From Verrucomicrobiia bacterium (GTDB lineage: Bacteria; Verrucomicrobiota; Verrucomicrobiia; Opitutales; Cerasicoccaceae): a DNA stretch of 64,000 bases. The stretch spans positions 35,318-99,317 of the forward strand of contig JAUIAM010000011.1 of the NCBI GenBank assembly GCA_030425485.1. The letters run 5' to 3'. Below, in pieces: positions 8,874 to 19,300 of the stretch (position 1 is the stretch's first letter; every line of letters begins with the position of its first letter). The notes below the pieces were generated by a model. It saw only the letters and a list, made by a program, of their open reading frames with translations. It had not been told where the DNA came from and ran no database searches. A program made the position numbers and the translations under genes.

Positions 8874-11042
8874 ATGCGTTGTATCTTGAGTTTTTGCATC
8901 GCGCTCGGCTTCGGCTGGTCAAACCTGAGCGCACAACAAAACGCACCGGAGCTTTCCGCCGACGAGCCGCTGGAGTTCGACGCGGAAAACAACCGGCTGA
9001 CGGCACGGGGCAACGCCCTGCTCGAGCACAGCAACTTCCGTGTCGAGGGGCAGAAAATCGTCTTCGAGCAGGACCAGTCCAAGATCAAGGCCAAGGACAA
9101 CGTCGCCATCAGCCGCCGCGACATGCGCGTCGTGACCGACAACGCCAACTACGACTACTTTAACCGCACCTTTTACACCCACGACTTTCGCCTGGGTAAA
9201 TTCCCGATCTACATTGAAGGTAAGGAAGTTACCGGCACCGAGGACAAGGTGGAGGTCACCGACGGACGCATCTACTACCACGAGCCGGACGACTTCTCGC
9301 TCAACGTCGCCGCCGACAACATGACGTTGGAGAACCAGCGCGACCTCGTCATGGAGGACGTATTCTTCCAGATCGGTGATGTTCCCTTCTTTTACCTGCC
9401 CTATGCCGAGTACGACATGGATCAGGACATGCCCTTCCAATACACGGGTAATATCGGCTACACCGGCAACCTGGGCTTTTACTGGCAGAACGAAATCGAA
9501 ATTCAGGTGCTGAAGGAATTGCGCGTCGGGGCCAACATCGACGGCTACACCGAGCGCGGCATCCTCGGCGGCCCCATCATCGAGTACAACTGGGAGGACG
9601 AGGACTTCGGCCGCATGTACGGTCGCCTCAACACGGGCTTTATCTACGACGAGGGCTCCACCAGCCAGCTTGGCGTAGACGTGCTCGGCCAGCCCATCCA
9701 GCGCAACCGTAACTTTATCGAATGGCGACACAAACAGTTCGCCTTCGAGGACGACGCCTTTGACTTCACCAGCTCGATCAGTTGGTGGAGCGACTCCGAA
9801 GTCGAGCGCGACTTCCGCCCCGGCCTCTTCGATGACAATCAGGTGCCGGACAACTTCTTTAACGCCACCTACCGCGGCGAAAACTGGTTCCTCGGCGCCT
9901 TTGCCCGCATCCAGCCCAACAACTGGGAAGTCGTGGCCCAGCGCCTGCCGGAAGTCAGCTTCAACCTCGTACCGACCGAGCTCTTCGAAACCGGCGTCTA
10001 CCAGCGACTCGATGCCAGCTACGTCTCGCTGGCGGAAAACTATGTCACCGGCGCCACCCCCGGCCTGCCCTTTAACCAACTCGACAGCAACCGTCTCAAC
10101 GCCTACTATGGACTGAACATGCCGCTGGAGGTCTCCGACTGGATGACCGTCACCCCGGTTGCTGGCGTCATGACCACCTTTTACGGCACCACACTGGGCA
10201 ACAGCGGCAGCTACACCCGTGTGCTGGGCGAAATCGGCATCGACCTGACTGCTACCGCCGTTGGCCGCTGGCAGTATGAAAACGAGTTCTGGGGCGTTGA
10301 CGGCCTGCGCCACGTGCTTCAACCCGTCGTGCAGTACCGCTACATCCCCGGGGCCCAGGCCGGCAGCACCGTCATCCCAGACATCGACCGCCGCGCCTCC
10401 TACGACACCTACCTTGAGCCTATCGGCCTGGCCAACAAGCGCAACATCGACGACCTTTACGAAGAAAACGTCATCCGCGTCGGGGTGGAAAACCTCTTCC
10501 AAACCCGCGACCCGGAGTACGGCTCACGCGATCTGGTCGAGCTGGACTTTTACCAGGAATTCCGCTTCCAGACCCGCCCGGCTCAGCCCGCCCGCTTCGG
10601 TCAGGGTGCCCAGCCCCCGCAGCAGGACTTTTCCGACTTCTTCACCGTGCTGAGCATCAACCCCGCCTACTGGCTCAATTTCGAGACGCTCATCCGCGTC
10701 GACCCCAACCACCTCGACCTTGACGAAGTCACCACGGGCGTCACCTTCCGCGACGGTGAAAAGTTCGAGGTCATGTTTGGCAACAACTACATTGCCGACG
10801 TCCCCGGGGCCAGCATCAACCAGTTCTTCATCGATACGCGCTACCGCCTGGACAGCCGTAATCTGATCGGCGGGTACTGGGCCATCGACGCCCGTCAGGG
10901 CAAGCTGACCGAGCAGGTCTACCTCTGGGAAACCCTGCTGGGCAACTCGTGGGAATTCACCTTTGCCATCATCAACCGCTCCGGCGCCACACGCGAAAGC
11001 AGTTGGGACTTCCAGCTCAGCGTGAGCCTCGTCCGCATCTAG
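8874..11042 (+). CDS. lptD: LPS-assembly outer-membrane protein LptD
   Basis: 722 residues. The signal peptide ends about residue 20 (NLSA|QQ). An N-terminal OstA/LptA-like jellyroll domain follows (about 25-180, with LEFDAENNRLTARGNALLEH and repeated VEGQKIVFEQDQ-type strands), then a long beta-barrel rich in alternating aromatic residues that ends in a strand closing with Ile. LptD, with LptE, inserts lipopolysaccharide into the outer leaflet, so this organism very probably makes LPS. The ATG at 8874 is chosen over the one at 8826 because the signal peptide starts there. scpA begins 4 bp after the stop codon, so the two genes are probably co-transcribed. Confidence 0.9.
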   Translation: MRCILSFCIALGFGWSNLSAQQNAPELSADEPLEFDAENNRLTARGNALLEHSNFRVEGQKIVFEQDQSKIKAKDNVAISRRDMRVVTDNANYDYFNRTFYTHDFRLGKFPIYIEGKEVTGTEDKVEVTDGRIYYHEPDDFSLNVAADNMTLENQRDLVMEDVFFQIGDVPFFYLPYAEYDMDQDMPFQYTGNIGYTGNLGFYWQNEIEIQVLKELRVGANIDGYTERGILGGPIIEYNWEDEDFGRMYGRLNTGFIYDEGSTSQLGVDVLGQPIQRNRNFIEWRHKQFAFEDDAFDFTSSISWWSDSEVERDFRPGLFDDNQVPDNFFNATYRGENWFLGAFARIQPNNWEVVAQRLPEVSFNLVPTELFETGVYQRLDASYVSLAENYVTGATPGLPFNQLDSNRLNAYYGLNMPLEVSDWMTVTPVAGVMTTFYGTTLGNSGSYTRVLGEIGIDLTATAVGRWQYENEFWGVDGLRHVLQPVVQYRYIPGAQAGSTVIPDIDRRASYDTYLEPIGLANKRNIDDLYEENVIRVGVENLFQTRDPEYGSRDLVELDFYQEFRFQTRPAQPARFGQGAQPPQQDFSDFFTVLSINPAYWLNFETLIRVDPNHLDLDEVTTGVTFRDGEKFEVMFGNNYIADVPGASINQFFIDTRYRLDSRNLIGGYWAIDARQGKLTEQVYLWETLLGNSWEFTFAIINRSGATRESSWDFQLSVSLVRI

Positions 11043-11046
11043 CACC

Positions 11047-12066
11047 ATGCCCCCCGAAGCGGAAGTCGATGACCAACAGGACTCCCTTCTCCCCAGCCGG
11101 GAGATGGCGATCCGGCTGCCCGTATTCGAGGGCCCGCTCGACCTGCTGCTCTTTCTCATCCGCAAAAATGAGCTCGATATTTACGACATTCCAATCGAGC
11201 AGGTCACGCGGCAGTACCTAGACGTGCTGCGCCAGATGGAGGCGCTCAGCCTCGAAGTCGCGGGCGAGTTCTTCGTCATGGCCTCGACGCTGATGTACAT
11301 CAAGAGCCGGATGCTGCTGCCCGTCAACGAGCAGGACTCCCAGCCCGACGAAGAAACCGAAGAGGCCGACCCGCGCTGGGAACTCGTGGAGCAGCTGCTC
11401 GAATACAAGCGCTTCAAGGAGGCCGCGGAGCAAATCCGTCAGGCCGTGGAACGCCAGCAGGACTTTCTGCCCCGTCTCTACAAGGCGGGCGAAGAAGATC
11501 GCGACCCGCGACCGCTCAAGCCCAGCGATCGGCTGGAGGTCTGGAACATGTTCAACCTCGTGCTGCGGCGCTTGTCCGAGAAAATCGTGCAGGGGGAAAT
11601 CCACGACGAGCAAGTCACCGTGGCAGACCGCATGGAGCACGTTCTGCACCGACTCCAGACCAGCCGCAGCTTTCTTTTCAGTGAACTCTTTGAGGGGGAA
11701 CCCATCACCCACAGCAAACTGGTCGCTACCCTGCTGGCCATCCTGGAGCTGACCCGCCTCAAACACATCGTGATTCAGCAGGAAGAACTCTTTGGCGACG
11801 TGCGCTGCGATGCCCGCGAGGGAGACGACATCATCCCCGAGGGCGTCGAGCTGGTCCAGGAAGGCGAAGAGGACGAGGCCGAACCGGAGCTTATCGCCGC
11901 GGAGCCGGATACACACGACGAGGAGGACGAAGCCGAATCGCCAGACGACGAGGCGGATGACTTCGAGGCGGACGTGGAAGAAGATGACTTTGACCAAGAG
12001 GACGAAGAGGCCGATTCCGACGGGGACGAGCCCCTCGACGACGAGGACGAAAACCGTCAGGCTTAG
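11047..12066 (+). CDS. scpA: Segregation and condensation protein A (kleisin)
   Basis: 339 residues. The N-terminal kleisin signature is LPVFEGPLDLLLFLIRKNELDIYDIP (in part residues 24-41), followed by IEQVTRQYLDVLR and the STLMYIKSRMLLP helix that contacts SMC. The C-terminal winged-helix region is near residues 200-260 (SRSFLFSELFE ... HSKLVATLLAILELTRL). ScpA bridges SMC and ScpB in chromosome condensation. The last 75 or so residues are an almost uninterrupted Asp/Glu tail, which makes the protein longer than the usual 240-270. It starts 4 bp after lptD; no scpB is seen next to it. Confidence 0.92.
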   Translation: MPPEAEVDDQQDSLLPSREMAIRLPVFEGPLDLLLFLIRKNELDIYDIPIEQVTRQYLDVLRQMEALSLEVAGEFFVMASTLMYIKSRMLLPVNEQDSQPDEETEEADPRWELVEQLLEYKRFKEAAEQIRQAVERQQDFLPRLYKAGEEDRDPRPLKPSDRLEVWNMFNLVLRRLSEKIVQGEIHDEQVTVADRMEHVLHRLQTSRSFLFSELFEGEPITHSKLVATLLAILELTRLKHIVIQQEELFGDVRCDAREGDDIIPEGVELVQEGEEDEAEPELIAAEPDTHDEEDEAESPDDEADDFEADVEEDDFDQEDEEADSDGDEPLDDEDENRQA

Positions 12067-12144
12067 GCTGCGTCTGCCACCACCGAAAGCAACCGACGCT
12101 TGCCATACGCTGCGACTTGGCACATATTAGGCTGTTTAAACCCA

Positions 12145-12387
12145 ATGGAACGCGATAAACCCAAGATCTCTGGCCTGCTCGGCATCGGCCTGGATAACAA
12201 GGATGGCCACAAGCGCATTACGAAGGCGGAAAAGTTCGCCATCGTCGGCGGCTCTGAGGAAACACACGAGCGGATGACCAAGACCGTGGTCAAAACCTTC
12301 GAAGACCTCAAACGCAAGGGTAAGGAAATCGAGGACGCCGATCACCGCGAAGTGCAGGACCTCATCCAGAAGCATTCCGAGGGTTAA
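12145..12387 (+). CDS. Small conserved hypothetical protein
   Basis: 80 residues from the ATG at 12145 (MERDKPKISG). The longer frame from 12100 adds an unlikely N-terminus. The protein is soluble, charged and mostly helical, with a Lys-rich middle (KTFEDLKRKGKEIED). No signal peptide, membrane segment or recognised domain is seen. It follows scpA by 78 bp and precedes another small protein on the same strand. Function is not recognised. Confidence 0.65.
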   Translation: MERDKPKISGLLGIGLDNKDGHKRITKAEKFAIVGGSEETHERMTKTVVKTFEDLKRKGKEIEDADHREVQDLIQKHSEG

Positions 12388-12440
12388 GGCACGCCAACTC
12401 TTGACTTTGCGCAGGGAAGTCGAACACTCGGAGCTTATCC

Positions 12441-12911
12441 ATGAGTGACGAACCCAAGAAACCGACCCCTCCGCAGGCCGCTCCCCGTGACGGCAATGCG
12501 TCCGCCCCCAAGCCACAATTTAAGGTAACCCGCTCACCGTTTGCCCCCACCCCTCCGGCCAAAGTTAAACTCGAGGACGATACCTCAGAAGCTCCGGCCA
12601 AGGAAGAGACGCCCATTAAGGACCCGGTAGCTCCTGCACCTCAGGAGCCCGTGGCCGCAAGCGAAAAGCCCGAGCCCACCGCCGAAGAAAGCGCGCCCGC
12701 CGCTGCTGCGCCCAAGCCCGCAGCACCCAAACCGGCCGCCCCGCGCCCGTCTCCGGCCAAGCCCCGCCCCTCCAAGCCGATTGCCAAGGCACCCGTGCAT
12801 GTGGAGGAAGAGGAATCCGGCCCCGGCATTCTGGCCGTAGCGGTTGACGCCGTTTGTGCCGCGGTCGCCATCGCCGCCGCTGTGATGATTTTTCTCGGGA
12901 TGAAAGGTTAG
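12441..12911 (+). CDS. Pro/Ala-rich protein with C-terminal membrane anchor
   Basis: 156 residues. About 130 N-terminal residues are low complexity, with Pro, Ala, Lys and Glu dominating and PKPAA-type repeats near residues 90-115. A single hydrophobic helix (about 133-153, GILAVAVDAVCAAVAIAAAV) closes the protein. This is a tail-anchored or inverted-anchor layout with a disordered, probably cytoplasmic, part. Unusually for this window it has a GGAG element 7-8 bases before the ATG. It is followed 39 bp later by trxA. The function is not recognised. Confidence 0.72.
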   Translation: MSDEPKKPTPPQAAPRDGNASAPKPQFKVTRSPFAPTPPAKVKLEDDTSEAPAKEETPIKDPVAPAPQEPVAASEKPEPTAEESAPAAAAPKPAAPKPAAPRPSPAKPRPSKPIAKAPVHVEEEESGPGILAVAVDAVCAAVAIAAAVMIFLGMKG

Positions 12912-12950
12912 CGCCCCAGCTACGACTCACCTATCGAACACAATTCAATT

Positions 12951-13280
12951 ATGGCATCTGAAAAAATCCAAAATCTCGACAACGACAGTTTCGACTCCAC
13001 CGTCGCTTCCGCTGGTACGCCCGTGCTGGTAGACTTCTGGGCCCCTTGGTGCGGCCCCTGCAAGGCTATCGCCCCCATCCTGGAAGAGCTGGCCGAAGAG
13101 CTGGACGGCAAGGTCACGATCGGCAAGGTCGACGTCGACAGCAACAGCGAGCTCGCGAGCAAGTTTAACATTCGCGCCATCCCCACCCTCCTCATCTTCA
13201 AGAATGGTGAAGTGGTGGACCAGATCGTAGGCATGACCAGCAAGCCCGATCTGACCAGTAAGCTAGAGGCTCAGATCTAG
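12951..13280 (+). CDS. trxA: Thioredoxin
   Basis: 109-residue single-domain thioredoxin with the redox motif WCGPC at residues 33-37 and the cis-proline loop RAIPTL near 75. It reduces disulfides in cytoplasmic proteins and is itself reduced by thioredoxin reductase. There is no signal peptide. The gene ends tail-to-tail with the SLT gene: the two stop codons share the four bases CTAG at 13277-13280. A good plus-strand terminator for trxA lies inside the SLT coding sequence at 13344-13385. Confidence 0.97.
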   Translation: MASEKIQNLDNDSFDSTVASAGTPVLVDFWAPWCGPCKAIAPILEELAEELDGKVTIGKVDVDSNSELASKFNIRAIPTLLIFKNGEVVDQIVGMTSKPDLTSKLEAQI

Positions 13281-13816
13281 CTCTCCTCCGGGACCGACAC
13301 TGCGTCGAGCTTCCCGGCATATAGCTGTTGATAAATCTTATTCTGCGGGGTTTCCAGATTCTTAATTTGGAACCCCGCATTTTTTACGGCATAAGGCCCC
13401 TTGTGGTAGCAGGCCGCCAACAGCGGGTAGGAAAAGTGCCCGTGCTGCTCCAGGAACACCTTGCAGTGCTCGAGATAGTCGATGCCCACGTTGACGTTCG
13501 TGTGCCAGTTGGTGGCCATGCGGTAGGGCTCGTCGCTTACCTCTTTCCAGGCCACCTTACTCAGTTGCATCATGCCGTTGGCATAGCCCGAGCTGGCCGT
13601 GGGATTCAGGCTACTCTCCGCCATGCATATGGCATAGACAAAGCGTGGGTCGATATCGTGCAGGGGCGCATCCTCTTCAATATACTCCCAGATATTTTCA
13701 GGCGTGGCGGCCTGAGTCGCCAGCGGTGCGGACCTCCAGGCCAGCAAAAGCCCAAGGGCGAAGGCACCGGAGCCTAGCCCGGTGAGGATTAAAAACTGCT
13801 TCTGTGTAAGTCTCAT
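13277..13816 (-). CDS. Membrane-anchored lytic transglycosylase (SLT domain)
   Basis: 179 residues with one N-terminal membrane segment (about 8-27) and an SLT/goose-lysozyme-like domain. The catalytic Glu is probably Glu67 in AICMAESSLNPTASS, followed by GYANGMMQLS, the usual S-x-x-G-A-x-G-L-M-Q region in a variant form. It would cleave peptidoglycan with formation of anhydromuramic ends, facing the periplasm. It is the last gene of the maf-tonB-rluA-aroF operon, with its ATG overlapping the aroF stop by 4 bp. Its 3' part carries the convergent trxA terminator. Confidence 0.85.
   Translation of the reverse strand: MRLTQKQFLILTGLGSGAFALGLLLAWRSAPLATQAATPENIWEYIEEDAPLHDIDPRFVYAICMAESSLNPTASSGYANGMMQLSKVAWKEVSDEPYRMATNWHTNVNVGIDYLEHCKVFLEQHGHFSYPLLAACYHKGPYAVKNAGFQIKNLETPQNKIYQQLYAGKLDAVSVPEES
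13344..13385 (+). terminator. trxA terminator embedded in the convergent SLT gene
   Basis: TGCGGGGTT-T-CCA (13344-13356) pairs with TGGAACCCCGCA (13368-13379) with one bulged T and an 11-base AT-rich loop, followed by TTTTTT at 13380-13385. It lies 64 bp after the trxA stop on the plus strand and inside the opposite-strand SLT reading frame. Confidence 0.82.
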
Positions 13817-14874
13817 GAGGCGGTAGCGAGGTGGCCGTGGCGGTACTTGCGCCGGATGCGCCAGATGTCGCGCGCATCGAGGATGAGTTGCTTGAGCACA
13901 TCGGGCGTGATCGACTGCTTGGGATCATCGCCAATGCCCGACTTCGGGTCAAGGTGGGTTTCGATGACCAGCCCGTCCGCCCCGTAGGCCATCGCGGCCA
14001 GTGCCGCACCGGGGACAAAGGCGGCGCGTCCCACCGAGTGCGAGGGGTCCACCACGACGGGAGCCCAGGACTTCTCCTTAAGATGTTGGGTGATGGATTC
14101 GTCCGGGTGGTTGCGGTAGCCGTCCATCGCGGGAAGCGTGCCGCGCGGGCAGAGCATGACGTTCGGGTTCCCCGCCGAGACGATGTACTCAGCCGCCGCG
14201 AGGAACTCCCCGACCGGAGCCATGGGGCGTCCGCGCTTGAGCAAAATGGCAGTCTTTGTCCCGGCCGTAGCTTCACCGATCTGTCGCAGCAAGGAGTAGT
14301 TGACGGCGTTGCGGGTGCCGATCTGGATGACGTCAACGTTGGCCTCAAGCACCTGCTTGAGGTGGTCGCCGTCCATGACTTCGGTGTTAATGGCCAGGCC
14401 GGTTTTCTCACGGGCTTCGACCAGAATGCCCAGCGCCTTGCTGTCACCCTGGTAGGAGTACGGCATGGTGCGGGGCTTCCACACGCCACCGCGCAGGATG
14501 TGCCCCCCGGCCTCCTTGACCGCCGCGGCGGAGTCGAGAAAGAGGTTGGGATTCTTTGGGTCGATGGTGCAGGGCCCGGCAATGAAGAGCGGCTCCTTGC
14601 CCAGTTCCACCCCGGCCAGGCTCAGGCGGCTCTCCGCGAGGCTGGAGTTGATGTCCATCAGCTTGTAGGGCGAGTCGATGGCGTCCACACGGTCCACATA
14701 ATCGAGCCCGAGCAGACGATTCATCATGGTCTCGTGGCGCTCGTCCCCGAGGATAGCATAGATGCAGCGTTCGGCCCCCACGATAACCTGTATGCGGCAG
14801 CCGAACTCGGCAACGATGGCTTCGACTTCAGCCAACTGGGTGTCGGTCAGACGTGATTCTCTGGGAATAATCAT
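13813..14874 (-). CDS. aroF: 3-deoxy-7-phosphoheptulonate synthase (DAHP synthase, AroF/AroA type)
   Basis: 353 residues. It condenses phosphoenolpyruvate and erythrose 4-phosphate, the entry step of aromatic amino-acid synthesis. An N-terminal ferredoxin-like regulatory domain (about 1-75) is followed by the TIM barrel with FIAGPCTID, RGGVWKPRTMPYSYQG, QIGTRNAVNY, LLKRGRP, CPRGTLP and VVDPSHSVGR, the metal- and substrate-binding blocks of the type I-beta family. Length and domain order match the Thermotoga/Bacillus-type enzyme. It overlaps the SLT gene by ATGA and sits 51 bp after rluA in a five-gene minus-strand operon. Confidence 0.95.
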   Translation of the reverse strand: MIIPRESRLTDTQLAEVEAIVAEFGCRIQVIVGAERCIYAILGDERHETMMNRLLGLDYVDRVDAIDSPYKLMDINSSLAESRLSLAGVELGKEPLFIAGPCTIDPKNPNLFLDSAAAVKEAGGHILRGGVWKPRTMPYSYQGDSKALGILVEAREKTGLAINTEVMDGDHLKQVLEANVDVIQIGTRNAVNYSLLRQIGEATAGTKTAILLKRGRPMAPVGEFLAAAEYIVSAGNPNVMLCPRGTLPAMDGYRNHPDESITQHLKEKSWAPVVVDPSHSVGRAAFVPGAALAAMAYGADGLVIETHLDPKSGIGDDPKQSITPDVLKQLILDARDIWRIRRKYRHGHLATAS

Positions 14875-14925
14875 AAAGTCAGGAGTTGGCCATCAGCGAT
14901 GGCAGGTACGGGCCGGGCGTGGTAC

Positions 14926-15780
14926 TCAGCGCGGCCCGGGGCGTCCACGCGGCATGCCCCGCTTGTGGCCAAACTCAGGGCGGGCCAGATGGGGCGGTGT
15001 AAGCTTGGGCGTCGGACGCTGGAAAGGCACTTTCTGCAGGGCGGCATTGGGCTCAATAATGGTCTTAAACGACCCCGGCAGCTCGGATTCGACATGAAAC
15101 TTGTGGAACTTGCCCCCATGGTTAAACTCCACCTGAAGCGACGCCGAGTGGAGATAAAGGCGGTCGATATTAGCCGCTTTGGCAATGGTGCGGTTCACGC
15201 GAAAGTCGCCGTAGGTCCGGTCTCCGAGAACCGGGCAGCGATGCCATGCACACTGCATACGGAGCTGGTGCGTACGCCCTGTCTGCGGAGCCAGGCGCAG
15301 GAGCGATATATTCAGCTTGTTGGCATCCTGACGGATAAATTGCTGCCGACTACGCATCGTAATCGGTGGGCCCGAGCCATCGGGCGGCATACGGTCGAGC
15401 CACAAATCCGGGCGCGGGGCAGGTTTCCCCACCACAAGGGCAAAGTAAGTCTTTTCCACGCGCCGTTCCTCAAAGGCCAGGCGGATTATATCGGCCAGAT
15501 CCTCGTTTTGCGCCAGCAAGATAACTCCCGAGGTGGCGGAGTCCAGACGGTGGCAGAGATGAAGCTTTTCATCGTTCTCACCCAGCCCGTGGTAGCACTC
15601 CTCATCCAGATCGTAGGCTGCCTTGAGCAGAGAGCGGGCCTCATCCTTGGGGCTGTTCGGGTGCGAGAGGACGTTGATCGGCTTTTGCAGGGCAATGAGT
15701 CCGGCGGGGTGAACAGCCAGTACCTTGACCCGTGGTCCCAGCGGGTAGCGGGCCTCCCATTGCTGTAAATCTGCGCTCAA
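14926..15780 (-). CDS. RluA-family 23S rRNA/tRNA pseudouridine synthase
   Basis: 284 residues if started at the TTG at 15780, whose TTG overlaps the TGA stop of the upstream TonB gene (TTGA). The next ATG upstream (15846) would bury 70 bp in that gene. The catalytic motif HRLDSATSGVILLA holds the essential Asp, and RTHQLRMQCAWHRCPVLGD is the second family block. No S4 RNA-binding domain precedes the catalytic domain. The C-terminal tail (PKLTPPHLARPEFGHKR) is basic and probably disordered. It isomerises uridine in structured RNA; the exact site cannot be read. Confidence 0.88.
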   Translation of the reverse strand: MSADLQQWEARYPLGPRVKVLAVHPAGLIALQKPINVLSHPNSPKDEARSLLKAAYDLDEECYHGLGENDEKLHLCHRLDSATSGVILLAQNEDLADIIRLAFEERRVEKTYFALVVGKPAPRPDLWLDRMPPDGSGPPITMRSRQQFIRQDANKLNISLLRLAPQTGRTHQLRMQCAWHRCPVLGDRTYGDFRVNRTIAKAANIDRLYLHSASLQVEFNHGGKFHKFHVESELPGSFKTIIEPNAALQKVPFQRPTPKLTPPHLARPEFGHKRGMPRGRPGPR

Positions 15781-17006
15781 CGGTAGTAGAAAGTGATGGT
15801 TACTTTTTCCTGATCGCCCAGCGTGGAAAGCATTTCCTTGGTCCACTCACCAAAGGGCGCACGGGAGATAACGGCGTCCTGCACCAGAAGCGTGGCCGGG
15901 CGGCTGGCGGTACTGCGCAGTATCTGGAAATTCGTTACGTGCCCATTCGGCAGGAGCGTAAACTCGACCTTGACGTAGGTGCCGTACTGCGAGGAAACGT
16001 AGTTCGTCTGACGGGCGGTGAGGTTCCACTGGGCCTGAATCGCGTCCATCATCTGCTGCGTGTAGGAACCGAACTCGCTGAATTTCGCGTTGATGGAGAG
16101 CGCGCCCACATCGCTGCTCGAAGCCGGGGTGCTCATCACGGGCCCAGGGGGACGCTTGATGTTAATCGTGGGGCGTGCCTTGGGCACCATCTGCCCCTGC
16201 GGAGCCTGCTGGCTGGGCGTGACCTCCTTCATCTTGACCTGAATCTCACGCTGGGGACGAGGCGCCGGGGCGGCTTCTTTCTCCTCCTCGCCGGGGGTTT
16301 CCGGGAGTTCCTCAGAAAGGCCGGACTCATCCGTGCTCGGGGTGCCCTCCTCCTCAACCGCCTCCTGCTCGGGCATGATGGCGCGCTCCTGCTCGGAAAC
16401 GTCATCTTCGCCTTCGGACGGGGCCTCGACAGGCTGCTGGGAATCCTGGGGCTCCACCTGCTCCTCGACTTGCTCCTCCACCGGCTCGGCTTCCGTGGGC
16501 TGCTCCTGTTGCTCAGGTTGCTGTTCGGGCTGGGCATCGGGCATGCCCTGCTCCACCGGAGGCGGTGAAGGCTCTTCGTTCAGATCCCCCTCAACGATTT
16601 TCTGCGACGGCATCTCGCCATCAACCTGCGGAGTCTCCAACTCGGGGGCATTTTCAACCGGATTTTCCTGCGCGACGACCTGATTGCGGTCAGAAATATT
16701 GTTGGTATCCTCGGGCTCCTGCTCCGGAGGCTGGGTATTGGTCTCGACGAACTTGGGTGGCGGCTCCTCGACAGGCTCTGGAATGACAAGCTCCACCTCC
16801 ATCGGCAGGTTGGGCTCCGGTTGCTCGGCGTCGGACACCTTGATCATGTCCCAGGGAAAGGCAAAGACAAGAAACAGGTGGATCAGGACCGTGGCGGCCA
16901 GGCCGACCAAGGCCGAGCGTTCGTAGGCCTTGCGGCTCTGGGTCGGCTCTCGGTCCCAGCGCGGCCAGGCGGAGGGCTTGCGGGGCGGTGGCGTTTGGAC
17001 GGTCAT
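15777..17006 (-). CDS. TonB/TolA-like energy-transducing protein
   Basis: 409 residues with a cytoplasmic Pro-rich N-terminus, one membrane helix (about 33-50) and a very long Glu/Pro/Gln-rich periplasmic spacer (about 60-290) built from EQPE-, EEPP- and EQVE-type runs. A folded C-terminal domain (about 310-409) has YVKVEFTLLPNGHVTNFQIL, the TonB/TolA C-terminal layout. It would transmit proton-motive energy to outer-membrane receptors or support envelope constriction. No ExbB/ExbD or TolQ/TolR genes are beside it. Its start overlaps the maf stop (ATGA) and its stop overlaps the rluA start. Confidence 0.82.
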   Translation of the reverse strand: MTVQTPPPRKPSAWPRWDREPTQSRKAYERSALVGLAATVLIHLFLVFAFPWDMIKVSDAEQPEPNLPMEVELVIPEPVEEPPPKFVETNTQPPEQEPEDTNNISDRNQVVAQENPVENAPELETPQVDGEMPSQKIVEGDLNEEPSPPPVEQGMPDAQPEQQPEQQEQPTEAEPVEEQVEEQVEPQDSQQPVEAPSEGEDDVSEQERAIMPEQEAVEEEGTPSTDESGLSEELPETPGEEEKEAAPAPRPQREIQVKMKEVTPSQQAPQGQMVPKARPTINIKRPPGPVMSTPASSSDVGALSINAKFSEFGSYTQQMMDAIQAQWNLTARQTNYVSSQYGTYVKVEFTLLPNGHVTNFQILRSTASRPATLLVQDAVISRAPFGEWTKEMLSTLGDQEKVTITFYYR

Positions 17007-17593
17007 GTGGTACGTAAGGCAGCTAACAGGTTGAGGCGCTCCAGCCGTTCCAGCAAAAACTCCGTGGGCAAGCCCATGACGTTGTGCAGCGAACCCCGCA
17101 ACCCGGCGATAATCATTTCTTTACCCTCCTGAATACCATAGGCGCCGGCTTTGTCCAGCGGATTGACCATTTGAAAATACGCATCGATGTCTGCCTCGCT
17201 CAGGGACTTAAACGTCACCTCGCTGGTCACAAAGTGGCACTCGTCAATCCCCTTCGCGGGCCCTTTCAGGCAAATGCCCGTGTAAACGGTGTGGCTGCGC
17301 CCTGCCAGGCGACGCAGCATGGCCCGGGCCTCGTCCATATCGGCGGGCTTGTGCAGGACCTCGCTTTCCAGCGCCACCGTGGTGTCTGAGCCCAGCACGA
17401 GGGCCTCGGGCTGACACTGGCTAACCCATGCAGCCTTGATCTCGGCGTTGTGTAGCACGGTGTCGTCCGGGCGCGAAGTCGGCTCTTCGTGCTCCTCGAC
17501 CTGCGCCGGGAACACGCTAAAGCGCAGCCCGGAGAGCTCCAGGAGATGCTTTCGACGCGGTGAGGCCGAGGCCAGGGTGAGAGAAGTATACAT
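17003..17593 (-). CDS. maf: Maf-type nucleoside-triphosphate pyrophosphatase
   Basis: 196 residues from the ATG at 17593 (MYTSLTLASASPRRKHLLE); the 40 residues upstream in frame are not Maf-like. The signature SASPRRKHLL binds the nucleotide phosphate, and the later blocks LGSDTTVALE and NPLDKAGAYGIQ are canonical. Maf proteins hydrolyse dTTP/UTP or modified nucleotides and have been linked to septum inhibition. It heads the overlapping operon and is divergent from nadE with a 49-bp gap. Confidence 0.93.
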   Translation of the reverse strand: MYTSLTLASASPRRKHLLELSGLRFSVFPAQVEEHEEPTSRPDDTVLHNAEIKAAWVSQCQPEALVLGSDTTVALESEVLHKPADMDEARAMLRRLAGRSHTVYTGICLKGPAKGIDECHFVTSEVTFKSLSEADIDAYFQMVNPLDKAGAYGIQEGKEMIIAGLRGSLHNVMGLPTEFLLERLERLNLLAALRTT

Positions 17594-17642
17594 GGGAAAT
17601 CTTGCTTCCGCCCAATAAGTCCGTTTGCTTGGGGTTTTACAA

Positions 17643-19283
<1,641 letters not shown>

Positions 19284-19300
19284 GGTTATTCATTTTATTT

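Noticed and set aside
8705..9148. Longer form of the antiporter starting at 9148
   Set aside because: Would overlap the lptD start region and adds Ser/Arg-rich residues unlike a membrane protein; the ATG at 8704 gives a proper signal-like helix.
8919..10502. Long minus-strand open frame (527 codons) opposite lptD
   Set aside because: Shadow frame of a GC-rich gene; no protein-like composition, and lptD is unmistakable on the plus strand.
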